This document shows positions 43,275 to 51,996 of a stretch of DNA of 64,000 bases, one piece after another. The notes under the pieces are model-generated. The model was not told the origin of the DNA. It worked only from the letters and a program-made list of their open reading frames with translations, and ran no database searches. The position numbers and the translations under genes are program-made. The stretch covers positions 3,038,001-3,102,000 of the forward strand of contig NZ_CP098812.1 in assembly GCF_036825535.1 (NCBI RefSeq), read 5' to 3'. The DNA comes from Parasalinivibrio latis. GTDB lineage: Bacteria > Pseudomonadota > Gammaproteobacteria > Enterobacterales > Vibrionaceae. Position 1 is the stretch's first letter; every line of letters begins with the position of its first letter.

Positions 43275-45467
43275 GTGAGAGCTGCAGAAAACATGAAACC
43301 TCAGTGGAGCATTCCAGCCTCCGTACAAACCACTGAGGATCCACTTCTGGACTGCCTGGTGCTCCTTACTGAGCACTATGGCACACCTTGCTCCAGTGAA
43401 GCACTGGTTGCAGGTTTACCGATGTCCGGAGCCCGACTTTCACCTGATCTCTTTCCCCAGGCATCTTCACGTGCGGGATTAACCTCCCGCCTGATTCGTA
43501 AACCACTGGATAACATCAGTCCCCTGCTGTTGCCCTGTGTACTTTTACTGAAAGATCAGAAAGCCTGCCTGCTAAGGGAATTTGACACCACCAACAACCG
43601 GGCAGTAATTCAATTACCTGAAAATGGGGGTGAAACGGAACTTCCCATAGAGGAGCTTGAAGCCCTTTATGTGGGTTATGCATTACTAGTCAAAAAGCAG
43701 TACCGAGGGGATCAAAGTGTTGATCTCCACCAGCACAATACCAAAGGGCACTGGCTGTGGTCGATGGTCAGGGACGCAAGCCCTATCTACAGGGATGCGC
43801 TGATTGCATCAGTAGTCGTTAACCTTTTTGCACTGGTTTCCCCGCTGTTCATGATGAACGTGTACGACAAAATCGTACCCAACCTGGCTTTTGAATCCTT
43901 GTGGGTACTCGCCAGTGGTGCTGCTATTGCCTTCTTTTTCGACTATATCCTGCGAAATCTCCGGAGTTCACTGATCGATATTGCCGGCAAAAAGATCGAT
44001 ATCATTGTCTCATCCCGGCTGTTCGCAAAAGCAATGGGAATGCCGCTTGAAAAACGTTCCCCCAGTGTCGGAGGCATGGCAAAACAGCTTAGTGAATTCG
44101 ACAGCGTGCGGGATATGCTGACGTCCGCAACAATTACTGCGCTGGTCGACTTACCCTTTGCGGTAATGTTTCTGTTCATTATCTATGTAGTCGCAGGTGA
44201 CCTTGCGGCGGTTCCTCTCGTTTCTGGCCTCTTTATCCTTGGCTACACATTTGCGATCCAGCCAAAGCTCAGGGCTGCTATCGAAGAAAGTAACAAATAT
44301 GCCAGCCTGAAAAATGGCCACCTGATTGAGAGCCTTACAGCAATTGAATCGATCAAAGCCAACGTCGCAGAAGGCATCGTACAGAAAACCTGGCAACAGA
44401 TGATTGCCCACACAGCGAACTGGAACTTAAAGGTTAAAAAAATCTCCCAGTCAGTTTCCTACCTGGCAACCTTTGTCACTCAGCTGACCTCAGTGGGTGT
44501 AGTGATTTTTGGGGTACACAGGGTTGCTGATGGGGATATATCAATGGGTGGCATTATCGCGGCAGTAATGCTTTCCGGGCGTGTTGTCTCGCCAATGGCC
44601 CAGCTTGCAAGCCTTTTGACCAGAGGTAACCAAACCGCCAGCGCCCTTCGTCAACTCAACACCATCATGAACGAAGAGGACGAGTTTGCAGACAAGGGAC
44701 ACCTAATCAGCCGTAAACGGCTTACCGGTCACCTCCAGTCCGATAACATCTCATTCAGCTACCCCAATACTGAAAAGCCTGTGCTGTACCCAAGCTCATT
44801 TACTATCAAAGCAGGGGAAAACATTGCCATTATTGGTAAAAATGGCTCAGGAAAAACCTCCGTATTAAAAATGCTTGCCGGGCTCTATCAGCCTTCCCAG
44901 GGAAGCCTTCGTTTTGATGGTGTGGACAGTAAGCAGATTCACCCGGCAGACCTGCGCCGCAATGTAGGATATATGCCTCAGGACATCACGCTTTTCCACG
45001 GCTCCGTTCGGGACAACATCCTGTTCGGTACACGTCAGGTGACGGAACACCAACTTATTCGCGCGGTTCAACTCTCCGGTGTCGGGCAATTCACCTCTCA
45101 GGACTCTGAGGGGTTGGATAAAGAAGTGGGAGAACGTGGTGAAGCACTCTCTCGCGGTCAGCGGCAGGCTGTTGCACTCGCCCGAGCCATTCTGAATGAC
45201 CCCCCTATCCTCCTGATGGACGAACCAACCGCCAGTATGGATGCCTATGCCGAAAAGCAATTCATGCACGCAATGGATCGTGTCAGCCAGGATCGCACCA
45301 TGATCATGGTCACCCACAAAATGTCTTTGCTGAAACTGGTAGACCGCATCATTGTTCTGGAAAAAGGCAGGATATTACTTGATGGTCCCAGAGACAAAGT
45401 CCTGAAGGAACTCAGCAAAGGCATAAACGCTGCTGAAGCACGTCAGAAGAAGGCTTCGCATGACTAA
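43275..45467 (+). CDS. lapB: LapB-type T1SS ABC transporter (ATPase/permease)
   Basis: 730 aa. N-terminal C39-like domain (about residues 20-145), then an ABC transmembrane domain (about 165-460) and an ATPase domain with Walker A G-K-N-G-S-G-K-T (near 521), signature L-S-R-G-Q (625-629) and Walker B I-L-L-M-D-E-P-T (near 645). The C39-like domain appears non-proteolytic: the usual catalytic His context reads K-A-C-L-L. This is the rule in LapB-type exporters, whose substrates lack a double-glycine leader. The start is either GTG 43275, as given, or ATG 43293 six codons later; neither has a clearly better ribosome site. It powers export of LapA-type adhesins across the inner membrane with LapC and LapE. 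It overlaps lapC by 8 bp. Confidence 0.93.
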   Translation: MRAAENMKPQWSIPASVQTTEDPLLDCLVLLTEHYGTPCSSEALVAGLPMSGARLSPDLFPQASSRAGLTSRLIRKPLDNISPLLLPCVLLLKDQKACLLREFDTTNNRAVIQLPENGGETELPIEELEALYVGYALLVKKQYRGDQSVDLHQHNTKGHWLWSMVRDASPIYRDALIASVVVNLFALVSPLFMMNVYDKIVPNLAFESLWVLASGAAIAFFFDYILRNLRSSLIDIAGKKIDIIVSSRLFAKAMGMPLEKRSPSVGGMAKQLSEFDSVRDMLTSATITALVDLPFAVMFLFIIYVVAGDLAAVPLVSGLFILGYTFAIQPKLRAAIEESNKYASLKNGHLIESLTAIESIKANVAEGIVQKTWQQMIAHTANWNLKVKKISQSVSYLATFVTQLTSVGVVIFGVHRVADGDISMGGIIAAVMLSGRVVSPMAQLASLLTRGNQTASALRQLNTIMNEEDEFADKGHLISRKRLTGHLQSDNISFSYPNTEKPVLYPSSFTIKAGENIAIIGKNGSGKTSVLKMLAGLYQPSQGSLRFDGVDSKQIHPADLRRNVGYMPQDITLFHGSVRDNILFGTRQVTEHQLIRAVQLSGVGQFTSQDSEGLDKEVGERGEALSRGQRQAVALARAILNDPPILLMDEPTASMDAYAEKQFMHAMDRVSQDRTMIMVTHKMSLLKLVDRIIVLEKGRILLDGPRDKVLKELSKGINAAEARQKKASHD

Positions 45468-46842
45468 ACGCCTGAATGCCAACGAACTTGAAATGACCGA
45501 TGATGTATACGGTGCCATGATGATTTCAGCACCTGTACGCTACCGGATTATTATATGGGCACTGGTTGCCATGGTAGGGGCATTTGTTGCTTGGGCAGCC
45601 GTATCCTCTCTCGATCAGGTGACACGGGGAGACGGTAAAGTCATCCCCTCCTCCCAGGTACAGGTTATACAAAGCCTGGACGGCGGTATTCTCCAGGCGA
45701 TGTACGTTAAAGAAGGCATGATCGTCACAGAAGGCCAGCCTCTGGCGCGTATCGACGATACCCGTTTCCGCTCAGATGTCGCCCAGCAGGAAGAAGAAGG
45801 TTCCAGTCTGGAAGCCAATATACTTCGAATGCAGCAGGAGTTGGCCAGTATCGAACTGGCGCCTGTATCCCAGAACTGGCGTGAACAGATTCGGGTAAAA
45901 AAAGCAGATTTGGTTTTTCCTTCCGAACTGATTGCAGATGAACCAGAACTGGTGTCCCGCCAACGGCTGGAGTACGAAGGCCGCTTGGATGATTTGAACA
46001 ATAAACTTGAGATTCAGGCTCGCCAGATCCTGCAAAAACAGCAGGAAATCCAGGAGCTGAAAACCAAAATCCAAACACTGAAAAATAGTTCGAAATTGGT
46101 TTCTCGTGAGCTAGAGCTTACCAAACCCCTGGCTAAAAAAGGGATAGTGCCAGAAGTTGAATTGCTTAAATTACAACGCCAGCTAAATGATATTCGTGGG
46201 GAAATTTCAGCCCTTCAACAGATGCAGCCCAAAGTAAAAGCCGGGCAGGATGAAGCCATTCTCAAGCGCAGGGAAGCCGTGCTGGCGTTCAACAACGAAA
46301 CCCGCGCCAAGCTGAACGAACTGCAAACCAAGTTATCCCGCCTAAACCAGGCAAAAGTGGGCTCACAGGACAAAGTGAACAAAGCTGTTATCACCTCCCC
46401 GGTAAACGGCACCATCAAGACAATTCATATCAACACGCTGGGGGGCGTCGTACGCTCCGGTGAAGACATTGTGGAAATTGTCCCCACCGAAGACCAGCTG
46501 CTTATCGAAGCAAAAATCCAGCCGAAGGATATCGCTTTTCTTCACTCCGGGTTACCTGCCGTAGTCAAAGTAACCGCTTATGATTTCACCCGCTATGGGG
46601 GCTTGAATGGCACGCTGGAGCATATCAGTGCTGATACGACCCAGGATGAAGAGGGCAACAGTTTCTATCTGGTCAGAGTCAGGACAGAGAAGTCGAATCT
46701 GACCCGAAAAGACGGTACTCCAATGCCAATTATCCCCGGCATGTTGACCAGTGTGGACATCATTACCGGGAAACGCACCGTGTTGGATTACATCCTCAAC
46801 CCGATTTTAAGAGCAAGAGACACTGCGCTGAGAGAGCGCTGA
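45460..46842 (+). CDS. lapC: LapC-type T1SS membrane fusion protein (HlyD family)
   Basis: 460 aa. A cytoplasmic N-terminus, one membrane span at about residues 25-48 (I-I-I-W-A-L-V-A-M-V-G-A-F-V-A-W), and a lipoyl-like half (G-D-G-K-V-I-P then V-Q-S-L-D-G-G-I) lead into long periplasmic coiled coils at about residues 110-300, rich in Q/E/K/L heptads. The second lipoyl half (V-I-T-S-P-V-N-G-T-I-K, G-G-V-V-R) and a beta-barrel region follow. It bridges the inner-membrane ABC protein and the TolC-like outer-membrane channel. ATG 45460 overlaps the end of lapB by 8 bp, indicating translational coupling. Length and layout are normal for the family. Confidence 0.93.
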   Translation: MTKRLNANELEMTDDVYGAMMISAPVRYRIIIWALVAMVGAFVAWAAVSSLDQVTRGDGKVIPSSQVQVIQSLDGGILQAMYVKEGMIVTEGQPLARIDDTRFRSDVAQQEEEGSSLEANILRMQQELASIELAPVSQNWREQIRVKKADLVFPSELIADEPELVSRQRLEYEGRLDDLNNKLEIQARQILQKQQEIQELKTKIQTLKNSSKLVSRELELTKPLAKKGIVPEVELLKLQRQLNDIRGEISALQQMQPKVKAGQDEAILKRREAVLAFNNETRAKLNELQTKLSRLNQAKVGSQDKVNKAVITSPVNGTIKTIHINTLGGVVRSGEDIVEIVPTEDQLLIEAKIQPKDIAFLHSGLPAVVKVTAYDFTRYGGLNGTLEHISADTTQDEEGNSFYLVRVRTEKSNLTRKDGTPMPIIPGMLTSVDIITGKRTVLDYILNPILRARDTALRER

Positions 46843-46872
46843 TGTTATCCGTGAGATGTGCAGGAGAACACA

Positions 46873-48213
46873 ATGAATCACGTCCGTAAGGTGTTTAAGG
46901 GAAGTATGGCTGCATTGGCTGTGTCATGTGCAGTTGCAACACCAACAGCCTGGGGCCAGACACTTGAACAGGCTGTAGCGCAGACCCTGGATTCCAGCCC
47001 TGAACTTCGTCAGGCATTCAACGCTTTCAAAGCAACAGAAGAACAGATTACCCAAGCGCGCAGTGGTTATTTGCCAACTGTTGACCTGACTGCAGGCTAT
47101 GGTTGGGAGCAAACCAACAGCCCCGCAACCCGGGCTGCTGGCGACGGAGATGTAGAACTTGATCGAGGTGAAGCCGGTATCAGCATCCGCCAGATCCTGT
47201 TCAATGGTTTCCAGACAACCAGTGAAGTGGGCAGAACCCGGATGGAAGCAGGCTCGGAGTTTTGGTCGCTCCTGGCCTCTGCCGAGGACAAAGCCCTGGA
47301 TGTGGTAAAAGTCTACCTGGGTTACTTGCAGGCCAAAGAGGTGGTATCCCTTTCCGAGAAAAATCTTGAAAGCCACCAGGAAATTTACGACCAAATTAAG
47401 CAGAAAACCGAATTTGGCCTTGGTTCAACTGCTGACCTTTCCCAAATAAGCGGACGCCTTGCCAGGGCAAAATCTAACCTTGTCTCTGCCCGAAATAACC
47501 TTATGGATACGCGAAGCCAGTATATCCGTACGGTTAACAGCCAACCGGAAGACATGATAATCCCGGTACCAGATGCAGATATGCTGCCAGCCAGCCTGGA
47601 TGATGCACTGGCTCTTGCCCGTAAAAACAACCCGGTAGTCAAAGCATCAGGAAAAGACATTGAAGCTGCACAGTACCAACGGGAGTCTGCCGAATCTAAC
47701 TACTACCCCGAAGTATCTTTAGAGCTAAACGGCAACTGGAATAACGATATCGGCGGTACCGGTGGGCACAACAATGACCTGCAGGCAATGGTCAGGGTTC
47801 GATACAACCTGTTCAATGGCGGACGTGATACAGCACGTGAACGTGAAACCGCGTATAGGGTCGGTGAAGCAAGGGAACTGAACCACCGTACCATGCGGGA
47901 TATCACCGAAGGTACAACGCTGGCATGGAATGCACGCACCAATCTTCTCGAGCAGTTGGGTTATATCAAAGAGCATGTTATCGCCTCTAAGGAAACCCAG
48001 AGTGCCTACAACCAGCAATTCAGGCTGGGACAGCGCACCCTGCTGGATCTCCTCGATGCAGAAAATGAACTGTTTGAGGCCCGCAAAGACTACATTGCAT
48101 CTGAATTCGATGAACTGACGGCCCAATACCGAATTCTTAACGCAACCGGACAACTGCTGTCATCACTCAGGGTTGAAACACCTGAAGCTTGGCAAAGTGA
48201 TAATGAGTACTGA
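46873..48213 (+). CDS. lapE: LapE-type TolC family outer-membrane channel
   Basis: 446 aa from ATG 46873 (AGGAG 7 bases upstream); a GTG five codons earlier is less likely because it contains that ribosome site. The signal peptide is about residues 1-27 (ending A-W-G-Q). Two outer-membrane efflux repeats follow, with the typical opening T-L-E-Q-A-V-A-Q-T-L-D-S-S-P-E-L and long alpha-helical stretches. The late L-G-Q-R-T-L-L-D-L-L-D-A-E-N-E-L motif is characteristic of T1SS TolC homologues (AggA/LapE). It forms the outer-membrane pore that a LapA-type adhesin would occupy. It starts 30 bp after lapC, in the same operon. Confidence 0.93.
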   Translation: MNHVRKVFKGSMAALAVSCAVATPTAWGQTLEQAVAQTLDSSPELRQAFNAFKATEEQITQARSGYLPTVDLTAGYGWEQTNSPATRAAGDGDVELDRGEAGISIRQILFNGFQTTSEVGRTRMEAGSEFWSLLASAEDKALDVVKVYLGYLQAKEVVSLSEKNLESHQEIYDQIKQKTEFGLGSTADLSQISGRLARAKSNLVSARNNLMDTRSQYIRTVNSQPEDMIIPVPDADMLPASLDDALALARKNNPVVKASGKDIEAAQYQRESAESNYYPEVSLELNGNWNNDIGGTGGHNNDLQAMVRVRYNLFNGGRDTARERETAYRVGEARELNHRTMRDITEGTTLAWNARTNLLEQLGYIKEHVIASKETQSAYNQQFRLGQRTLLDLLDAENELFEARKDYIASEFDELTAQYRILNATGQLLSSLRVETPEAWQSDNEY

Positions 48214-48227
48214 CAAGGACAATCCCT

Positions 48228-48830
48228 ATGAAGCAAGCCCTGATTTTCATTTTTACCCTGTCATTGCTCGGTTGTGCCGGGGACGACATTGTCACCCTGC
48301 CGGATAACCATCCTCAGGCTAACGATCTGCGTGACCTGGACCGGGATGGTGTTATCGAAGCACGTGAACAGTGTGATGACACCCTGACAGGCGCACTGAT
48401 TAACAATTACGGCTGCAGTGATGCAAGAGAGATCAGTAAGCGCATCAAACTTAACGTTTTGTTTGCCAATAACTCCTCTTATGTCCAGCCGAGGTTCTAC
48501 ACCGACATTGAGAGCCTGGCTGAATTTATGGAGTCCTATCCGGGAACCAGCGTAGTCATTGAAGGGCATGCCAGTGCTTTAGGCGCCGCGGCAGCAAACC
48601 AAACTCTATCCCAATCCAGAGCTGAAGCGATAGCAAGGGTCTTAACCGGGACATTTGGTATTGCGAAATCTCGGGTAAGTGCAAAAGGATACGGTGAAAG
48701 CCGTCTGCTTGATGAGTCAGATACCCCAGAGGCTCATGCCAAAAACCGCCGGGTTGTGGCAGATATCAGTGGCAGCAATACGTCCACCAATATGAAGTGG
48801 ACGATATACAGTGTCGACGATGAAACCTAA
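48228..48830 (+). CDS. OmpA-family lipoprotein of the Lap operon
   Basis: 200 aa. Lipoprotein signal with lipobox L-L-G-C (Cys16). A short acidic segment resembling a thrombospondin type 3 calcium loop (D-L-D-R-D-G-V-I-E-A) follows. An OmpA-like peptidoglycan-binding domain occupies about residues 80-185 (F-A-N-N-S, V-V-I-E-G-H-A-S, N-Q-T-L-S-Q-S-R-A, G-Y-G-E-S, N-R-R-V). It starts 14 bp after lapE. An OmpA-family gene in this position is also known in the Shewanella bpf locus, after the aggA (TolC) gene. It probably tethers or stabilises the secretion complex at the cell wall; its role there is not established. Confidence 0.88.
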   Translation: MKQALIFIFTLSLLGCAGDDIVTLPDNHPQANDLRDLDRDGVIEAREQCDDTLTGALINNYGCSDAREISKRIKLNVLFANNSSYVQPRFYTDIESLAEFMESYPGTSVVIEGHASALGAAAANQTLSQSRAEAIARVLTGTFGIAKSRVSAKGYGESRLLDESDTPEAHAKNRRVVADISGSNTSTNMKWTIYSVDDET

Positions 48831-48885
48831 AAATAACGCCCAAATTGCGGGAAAACAGAATTAAAAAGGCCAGGTGGACCACACG

Positions 48886-50832
48886 ATGACTCTGATTAAC
48901 AAAATAAATCTCGTCGTTGTTAGTATTTTGCTCCTGATGTGTGGGCTGCTTGGCTATGTTCAGTTTGATAATAATTTGCGGTTTCTAGAAAAAGAGTTAG
49001 AAAGCCTGGCAAATACCTCTATACGCCATCTGGATGTCGCACTGGTACCTATACTTGAGAGCGGTGATACGGAAAAAAGTGATACTCTTTTAACCACTAT
49101 AATGGAAGATGGCTCCCTCAGTGCTGCAAAACTGGTATGGCTGTTGGATGGAAAGCAACAATCCTGGCAAATTGAGAATATCGAAACCCAAGCACCTGAG
49201 TGGTTTGTATCTCTGGGGTTGATCGCACCGGTATCCGTTTCTACCACAGTCAGTTCCGGCTGGATTGAACTGGCAAATCTCAGTATTACCATTTCGCCAG
49301 CTAAAGCTTATGAAACGCTGTGGCGTCTTTCCCTGCCATTTCTGGCGCTGACTACTGCTACGATTTTAATCGTCAGCGTTTTTGTCCGAATATTCACCCG
49401 CAAAATTCTCTCCCCAATTTATGCGATATCAGAGGAATCAAAACGCATTGCCAGGCTAGAGTTTTCCACCCAACTCCCTCTTCCCAAAAGTGGGGATCTA
49501 AGAGAGCTGACCAACGCTTTCAACAGTATGTCCCGGCAGCTCAGCCAGCTATTCGATACCCTTAATGAGGAAGTACGGAAACTTCGGGAAAAGACCCTCT
49601 ATGATTCAGTCTCCGGCCTGCCTAACCGTACTTTTTTTACTCGCAGGATGAATAGCTGGATGGATGACGAAACCGGGGGCGTGATCATGTTTCTTCGCCT
49701 TAACTGGCTTGAACTCCTAAACCAGAGATACGGTTTTCAGGTTAGGGATGACAGTTGGAAACTGCTTGCCAAAGGTATCACCGGTATTTTGAGTTCCTCT
49801 CCGGATGCAACCGTGGCCCGTCTCAGCCACAACGAGGTTGCCATCTTGATTCCCGGTGCGGATGATGCTGAAACCCGGCGAATCCTCCAGGTATTGATTC
49901 GCCTCCTAAACAATGAAGTGACCCAGAGTGGCTTACCTGTCAGTGACAGTTTTGCAATAGGGCTGGTGAACCGCACAGATGAGAAAACCCCTTCTGAATT
50001 ACTGTCAAAAGCAGACAATGCAGTTCAGGAAGCGGAAGAAAAAGGAGAGACCTTCCTTTTTGCAGACAGCGGTAAGCACCTGAGCAAAGAACAGTGGCGG
50101 GCAACCCTGACTGAAATTATCGAAAGCGGAAATTTACGCCTTCAATGGCAACCGGTAATCTCTACATCCGATGGCAGCATTCTTCATAAAGAAATATTTG
50201 CCCAGGTGTTGCTGGATGACGATTTTGTACCAGCAGCCCAGATTTTGAACAACCTCGAAAGGTTTTCCCTTGGCAGCAGCTTTGACCAGCTTGTGGTCAC
50301 TATGACGGTGAAAGCCATTGTCAACCTCGCACCAAGTTCTCCAATTTCAATTAATCTCACCGCAGACAGCATTAAAGATACCACTTTCACTACCTGGCTT
50401 TTGCAAACCATCAAACGTCACAGGATTGAAAGTTCGGTTTACTTGGAATTGAACGAGATGGTTGCCTACCGCTCACCAGAAACGGCACATCGTTTTTGCA
50501 GCCTTATGAAGAAAAACAATATTCGCTATGGCATTGATCAGTTTGGCAGGCAGTTAGGTTCTGTCGCTTACCTCAAGCGACTCCGACCTGATTTTGTAAA
50601 GCTCGACCAGTCTTTCAGCTTCGATGAGGGTGATGAAAGCAATGCTCTGATGCTGCTGCCAATGATCAATATGGCAACCAGCCTGGGAATTGAAGTAATT
50701 GCGACCGGCATCCAACACTCTGAGCAATTATCAAACTTTAAAGAGATGAAACTTGGTGGATACCAGGGCTATATCATGCCGCCTGAACTCATTTCAGACG
50801 GCGCTGATGAGGAAGATAAAAAAGCGTCTTAA
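48886..50832 (+). CDS. lapD: LapD-type c-di-GMP receptor (HAMP, degenerate GGDEF and EAL)
   Basis: 648 aa from ATG 48886; a GTG at 48874 lies in the probable ribosome site AGGTGG. Layout: membrane span at about residues 6-25, periplasmic domain 26-145, second span about 148-168, HAMP about 170-222, GGDEF-like about 245-410, EAL-like about 415-640. Both catalytic motifs are degenerate: the GGDEF position reads S-H-N-E-V (314-318) and the EAL position reads E-I-F (436-438). This fits a receptor rather than an enzyme. Trp126 in S-S-G-W sits where LapD of Pseudomonas fluorescens has the Trp (125) that inserts into LapG. Known: c-di-GMP-bound LapD sequesters the LapG protease and so keeps the adhesin on the surface. 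Its stop is 1 bp from the convergent rimI stop. Confidence 0.92.
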   Translation: MTLINKINLVVVSILLLMCGLLGYVQFDNNLRFLEKELESLANTSIRHLDVALVPILESGDTEKSDTLLTTIMEDGSLSAAKLVWLLDGKQQSWQIENIETQAPEWFVSLGLIAPVSVSTTVSSGWIELANLSITISPAKAYETLWRLSLPFLALTTATILIVSVFVRIFTRKILSPIYAISEESKRIARLEFSTQLPLPKSGDLRELTNAFNSMSRQLSQLFDTLNEEVRKLREKTLYDSVSGLPNRTFFTRRMNSWMDDETGGVIMFLRLNWLELLNQRYGFQVRDDSWKLLAKGITGILSSSPDATVARLSHNEVAILIPGADDAETRRILQVLIRLLNNEVTQSGLPVSDSFAIGLVNRTDEKTPSELLSKADNAVQEAEEKGETFLFADSGKHLSKEQWRATLTEIIESGNLRLQWQPVISTSDGSILHKEIFAQVLLDDDFVPAAQILNNLERFSLGSSFDQLVVTMTVKAIVNLAPSSPISINLTADSIKDTTFTTWLLQTIKRHRIESSVYLELNEMVAYRSPETAHRFCSLMKKNNIRYGIDQFGRQLGSVAYLKRLRPDFVKLDQSFSFDEGDESNALMLLPMINMATSLGIEVIATGIQHSEQLSNFKEMKLGGYQGYIMPPELISDGADEEDKKAS

Positions 50833-50833
50833 A

Positions 50834-51277
50834 TCAGAAAAGATATGTCATGATCAACGCATCTTCTTTCCCCTGTTTTGCAGGGTAATAGCCGATACGG
50901 CGGTCAATTTCGTTAAAGCCCGTAGACTCATAAAGCCTGGCCGCCCGGATATTGCTGGCTCTGACCTCCAACCAAGCCTCCTCCCCACCCATGATTTCCG
51001 ACTTTTCAAGGAAGTTATTCAGCAGTGCTTTACCTATCCCCTTTCCCTGACAGTCCGGTGAAACCGCTATATTGAGTAGAGTTGCTTCACCTGCGACACA
51101 CTGTCCGTAATAATATCCGGCAACTTTTCCGTTGAGCATTGCCACCTGATTAAAACCAAACCTTCCCGGAGCCTGCCGGATAAGATTTTCACTCCATGGC
51201 CAACCATGAGCGGCCTTTTCTATTTGGTACACCTCATCCAGATGCGTCTCAGCCATAGGCTGGAAATCAATTTTCAT
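50834..51277 (-). CDS. rimI: Ribosomal protein S18-alanine N-acetyltransferase RimI
   Basis: 147 aa GNAT acetyltransferase. It has the acetyl-CoA loop Q-G-K-G-I-G-K-A-L-L (R/Q-x-x-G-x-G/A) after the strand L-L-N-I-A-V-S-P. The RimI hallmark E-V-R-A-S-N-I-R-A-A-R-L-Y-E-S-T-G-F is followed by R-R-I-G-Y-Y. An early W-P-W motif is also typical. It acetylates the N-terminal alanine of ribosomal protein S18. Its start overlaps the end of holD by 11 bp, the classic holD-rimI arrangement of gammaproteobacteria. Confidence 0.93.
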   Translation of the reverse strand: MKIDFQPMAETHLDEVYQIEKAAHGWPWSENLIRQAPGRFGFNQVAMLNGKVAGYYYGQCVAGEATLLNIAVSPDCQGKGIGKALLNNFLEKSEIMGGEEAWLEVRASNIRAARLYESTGFNEIDRRIGYYPAKQGKEDALIMTYLF

Positions 51278-51704
51278 ACTGCTTTATCTGCTGCCAAAGA
51301 TATTTCTTGGCTTGATTGTCATTATGCATTGCCGAAATGGCAACGGAGTGCAACACACGGGTATTTTTAAGGACTGTACGCTCCGTTTCCTCAAGCTCAT
51401 GTCCGGTCACCCAGCACCATGCCAGTGTCTGAAAAGCCAAATGAGGTAATGCAGCCCGAGGCAAACACAGAGCCTGCTCAGTTTTCAGTTTCATTGTCGC
51501 CAGAATCTTCCCGAACAGCTCAACATCCTTTTCAGTCAGCAAGTCATCAGTGATCAGCAACAACTGACATTGTTCAGGCAGGTCCACTTTTGTTTCAGCC
51601 ATCTCGGCGTAAAGCTGCGGGTTGCGAACATCCCACGCAGGTATGCCCATCTCTTCAAGCTGAGCCAACTCTTTTTGTGTCAGGCCAACAGGTATTGATG
51701 CCAT
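51267..51704 (-). CDS. holD: DNA polymerase III psi subunit-like protein (HolD)
   Basis: 145 aa. The opening T-Q-K-E-L-A-Q-L-E-E-M-G-I-P-A-W-D-V-R, followed by Q-L-L-L-I-T-D-D, is the weakly conserved pattern of psi subunits. The immediate rimI partner on the same strand supports the call. Psi links the clamp loader to chi and SSB. Psi proteins diverge fast, so the call leans on gene order as well as sequence. The ATG at 51704 begins a probable two-gene operon with rimI. Confidence 0.8.
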   Translation of the reverse strand: MASIPVGLTQKELAQLEEMGIPAWDVRNPQLYAEMAETKVDLPEQCQLLLITDDLLTEKDVELFGKILATMKLKTEQALCLPRAALPHLAFQTLAWCWVTGHELEETERTVLKNTRVLHSVAISAMHNDNQAKKYLWQQIKQYEN

Positions 51705-51915
51705 TCAAAACTTTCCAGTTTGGGTTTCAGGCTTCTTTCCAGTACGGAAAAGAAGGAGTGAGGGAATGCTAGCAAATAAGGCTGGTATCTAAAATAGTCT
51801 CCCCCTGGCTATTCCAGTCTTCGACATATCCACCAAAGAAAATTCCGCACACAAATGAAACTAATGACGAAAAATTGGCGTCAAATATGTAATACAATTA
51901 GCATATGATTTCATC

Positions 51916-51921
51916 TATAAT
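51916..51921 (+). promoter_or_regulatory. Candidate -10 element for adhesin 3
   Basis: A perfect TATAAT lies about 76 bases before ATG 51997 in AT-rich DNA. No good -35 is present at 16-18 bases upstream, so activator dependence or another sigma factor is possible. Prediction by eye. Confidence 0.3.
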
Positions 51922-51986
51922 CATCAGATCAAATTATAGTGCTGGTAATTACAGTTTTTACAAAATAAAAACCAATAATTAACTTC

Positions 51987-51992
51987 AGGAAG
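51987..51992 (+). promoter_or_regulatory. Ribosome binding site fixing the adhesin 3 start
   Basis: AGGAAG lies 4 bases before ATG 51997. With the in-frame TAA at 51976 and no other start codon between, it fixes the N-terminus of adhesin 3 and shows that no retention module precedes it. Confidence 0.8.
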
Positions 51993-51996
51993 TGGA

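Larger units (their letters stand above)
51705..51996. other. 292-bp AT-rich divergent intergenic region
   Basis: It separates holD (leftward) from adhesin 3 (rightward), so it should hold both promoters. The half next to adhesin 3 (51850-51980) is strongly AT-rich. No gene or RNA is recognisable. The frame of adhesin 3 is closed by TAA at 51976-51978, so no longer N-terminus can be encoded here in frame. Confidence 0.65.

Noticed and set aside
51705..51996. A separate upstream exon or gene encoding a retention module for adhesin 3
   Set aside because: The region is AT-rich, under 300 bp, closed by stops in the adhesin frame and shows no retention-module-like peptide.
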